Below are positions 62,901 to 64,000 of a stretch of 64,000 bases of DNA, one piece after another (the stretch's first letter is position 1; every line of letters begins with the position of its first letter). The position numbers and the translations under genes were made by a program. The notes under the pieces are model-generated. The model did no database searches, was not told the DNA's origin, and saw nothing but the letters and a program-made list of their open reading frames with translations. This DNA is from Beaufortia kweichowensis (lineage: Eukaryota > Chordata > Actinopteri > Cypriniformes > Gastromyzontidae), in contig CM032808.1 in assembly GCA_019155185.1 (NCBI GenBank), forward strand, positions 6,066,716 through 6,130,715, in the 5' to 3' direction.

Positions 62901-64000
62901 GTCTGTAGGAAAGCACCATCTTCAGGTGATGAACTTGATGCGTCGTCATGGAAACTAAAACACCCATTTAAAAAACGCACTCCAGAGGGACAATTAGGAT
63001 TTTAAAACGTGCGCGTGAAAGGGTTAATAACGGATAATGTAGAACCGGCCGGTTGTTATTACAAAATAAACCCTGGCAGAGTAGTCAGCACCCTAACGCA
63101 AAGCGTATTTCTGTCAAATTTATTAGTAAGCAAATTATTTTCAAGGTCAGGTTGACTCGCAGTACTGGAATGACTAAAATCTGTTGTCAGGGAATAACGT
63201 ATCTTGAAATATCGCAGCAGGCCAATCATAATCAAGCATTCCAGAGTGCCGTGCAATAAAGTATTTTTACAATTGGTTCTTCTAAAACAATTTTAGGAGA
63301 AACATCTTAGACTGGGTTGATACTTAAATGAAACCGAACTGAGAACATCAAATCACATTTTCTTCTGGAAAGACACAGATTTGCACACAGTATAGCATCC
63401 ACTGGTGGAGATGGAGAGGTGGACCTGTGCCCCCAGGTGATCTGGAGTGTGTTGTTGACCGAGGCTGGACAGGATGTTCATTGGTTTGTTTGTTTTTCCA
63501 ACTTGAATTGGACATATACGGTGGTCTGTATGCCGGGGGCCCGCTGAAGTCGACAACTGCTCAGAGAATGTAAACAGATGACCGAGACGTGCAAGCGCAC
63601 AGTTCTGTGCATCCGTGTAAATTCAAAACTGATGCAAACTGTCATCAACACAATGTTTCTACCTGGCTCACCTGGAGGAAAAAATAAAAAGATTCAAAAC
63701 AAAAATACACGCACACGGGATTTTAATGGCTGTGTGGGCAAAAACAATTTATGTATCCTGAAGGCAACGTGTTTACATTTTCCAGATACCACCTGTCCAA
63801 AGCACCAAACACACTTTGACCCATTTACAGCTGGCCATAAACAGTTTGAAGCGAGAGCTGAAAAGATTCCCCCCAAAAAAGTCATGTGTTTACCAAACGT
63901 GTGAAACATCATCACACAGATGCGTGACGATGATAAAGCTGTAAATTGAAACTTGAAGAAAGATGGAGCAATGAGTACATCTGATGCACCACTTTGAGTC
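59925..64000. other. Gene-free stretch with possible conserved and repeat segments
   Basis: No exon was recognised. The segment 61300-61620 is GC-richer and repeat-poor, a candidate conserved non-coding element. 62000-62130 carries a palindromic GGTTGGGTATTATGAG-type fish repeat on minus. 62990-63290 resembles another high-copy element and includes the palindrome AACCGGCCGGTT. Confidence 0.45.

Overview
The window looks like teleost nuclear DNA, probably from a cypriniform fish. It is AT-rich and gene-poor, with spliced vertebrate genes, many dinucleotide microsatellites, tRNA-derived SINE pieces with the usual fish 3' tail, 5'-truncated LINE ends, and many copies of small TTAA-flanked inverted-repeat elements. 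One 100-base run of N (45292-45391) marks a scaffold gap. The cypriniform assignment rests on repeat types known from memory and is an inference.

Two intact protein genes lie tail to tail. On the plus strand, a two-exon heparan sulfate glucosamine 3-O-sulfotransferase of the HS3ST3 type (exons 13308-13744 and 20666-21284, 351 aa) has a CpG-rich 5' region and a poly(A) signal at 21683. On the minus strand, a five-exon claudin-fold membrane protein of the GSG1/GSG1L family (30823 down to 23699, 304 aa) is best called gsg1l2. In human, HS3ST3A1/HS3ST3B1 and GSG1L2 share 17p, and the paralogous pair HS3ST4/GSG1L shares 16p12, so the local pairing fits an old linked block. The products act separately: a Golgi enzyme that modifies heparan sulfate, and a predicted four-helix membrane protein related to an AMPA receptor auxiliary subunit.

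Layout: 1-3.1 kb, non-coding with a homeodomain-type palindrome; 3.1-5 kb, a MITE relic, a three-copy ~360-bp tandem repeat and a decayed tRNA-Leu(UAG); 5-12.8 kb, nested mobile elements and a LINE 3' end; 12.9-21.7 kb, the sulfotransferase gene with a 6.9-kb intron; 23.7-30.8 kb, the GSG1-like gene; 31.5 kb, a 120-bp (TA)n tract; 36.8-37.1 kb, a GC-richer island; 39.16-41.30 kb, the most unusual object, an apparent DNA transposon with inverted ends enclosing a spliced, frameshifted gene remnant; 41.9-42.65 kb, a TTAA-flanked element interrupted by a LINE tail with a target duplication; 43-64 kb, no recognisable gene, with further MITEs and SINEs.

The frameshifted remnant resembles, from memory, a multi-copy family of uncharacterised teleost proteins. 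Its position inside inverted termini suggests that this family, or fragments of it, moves with DNA transposons.
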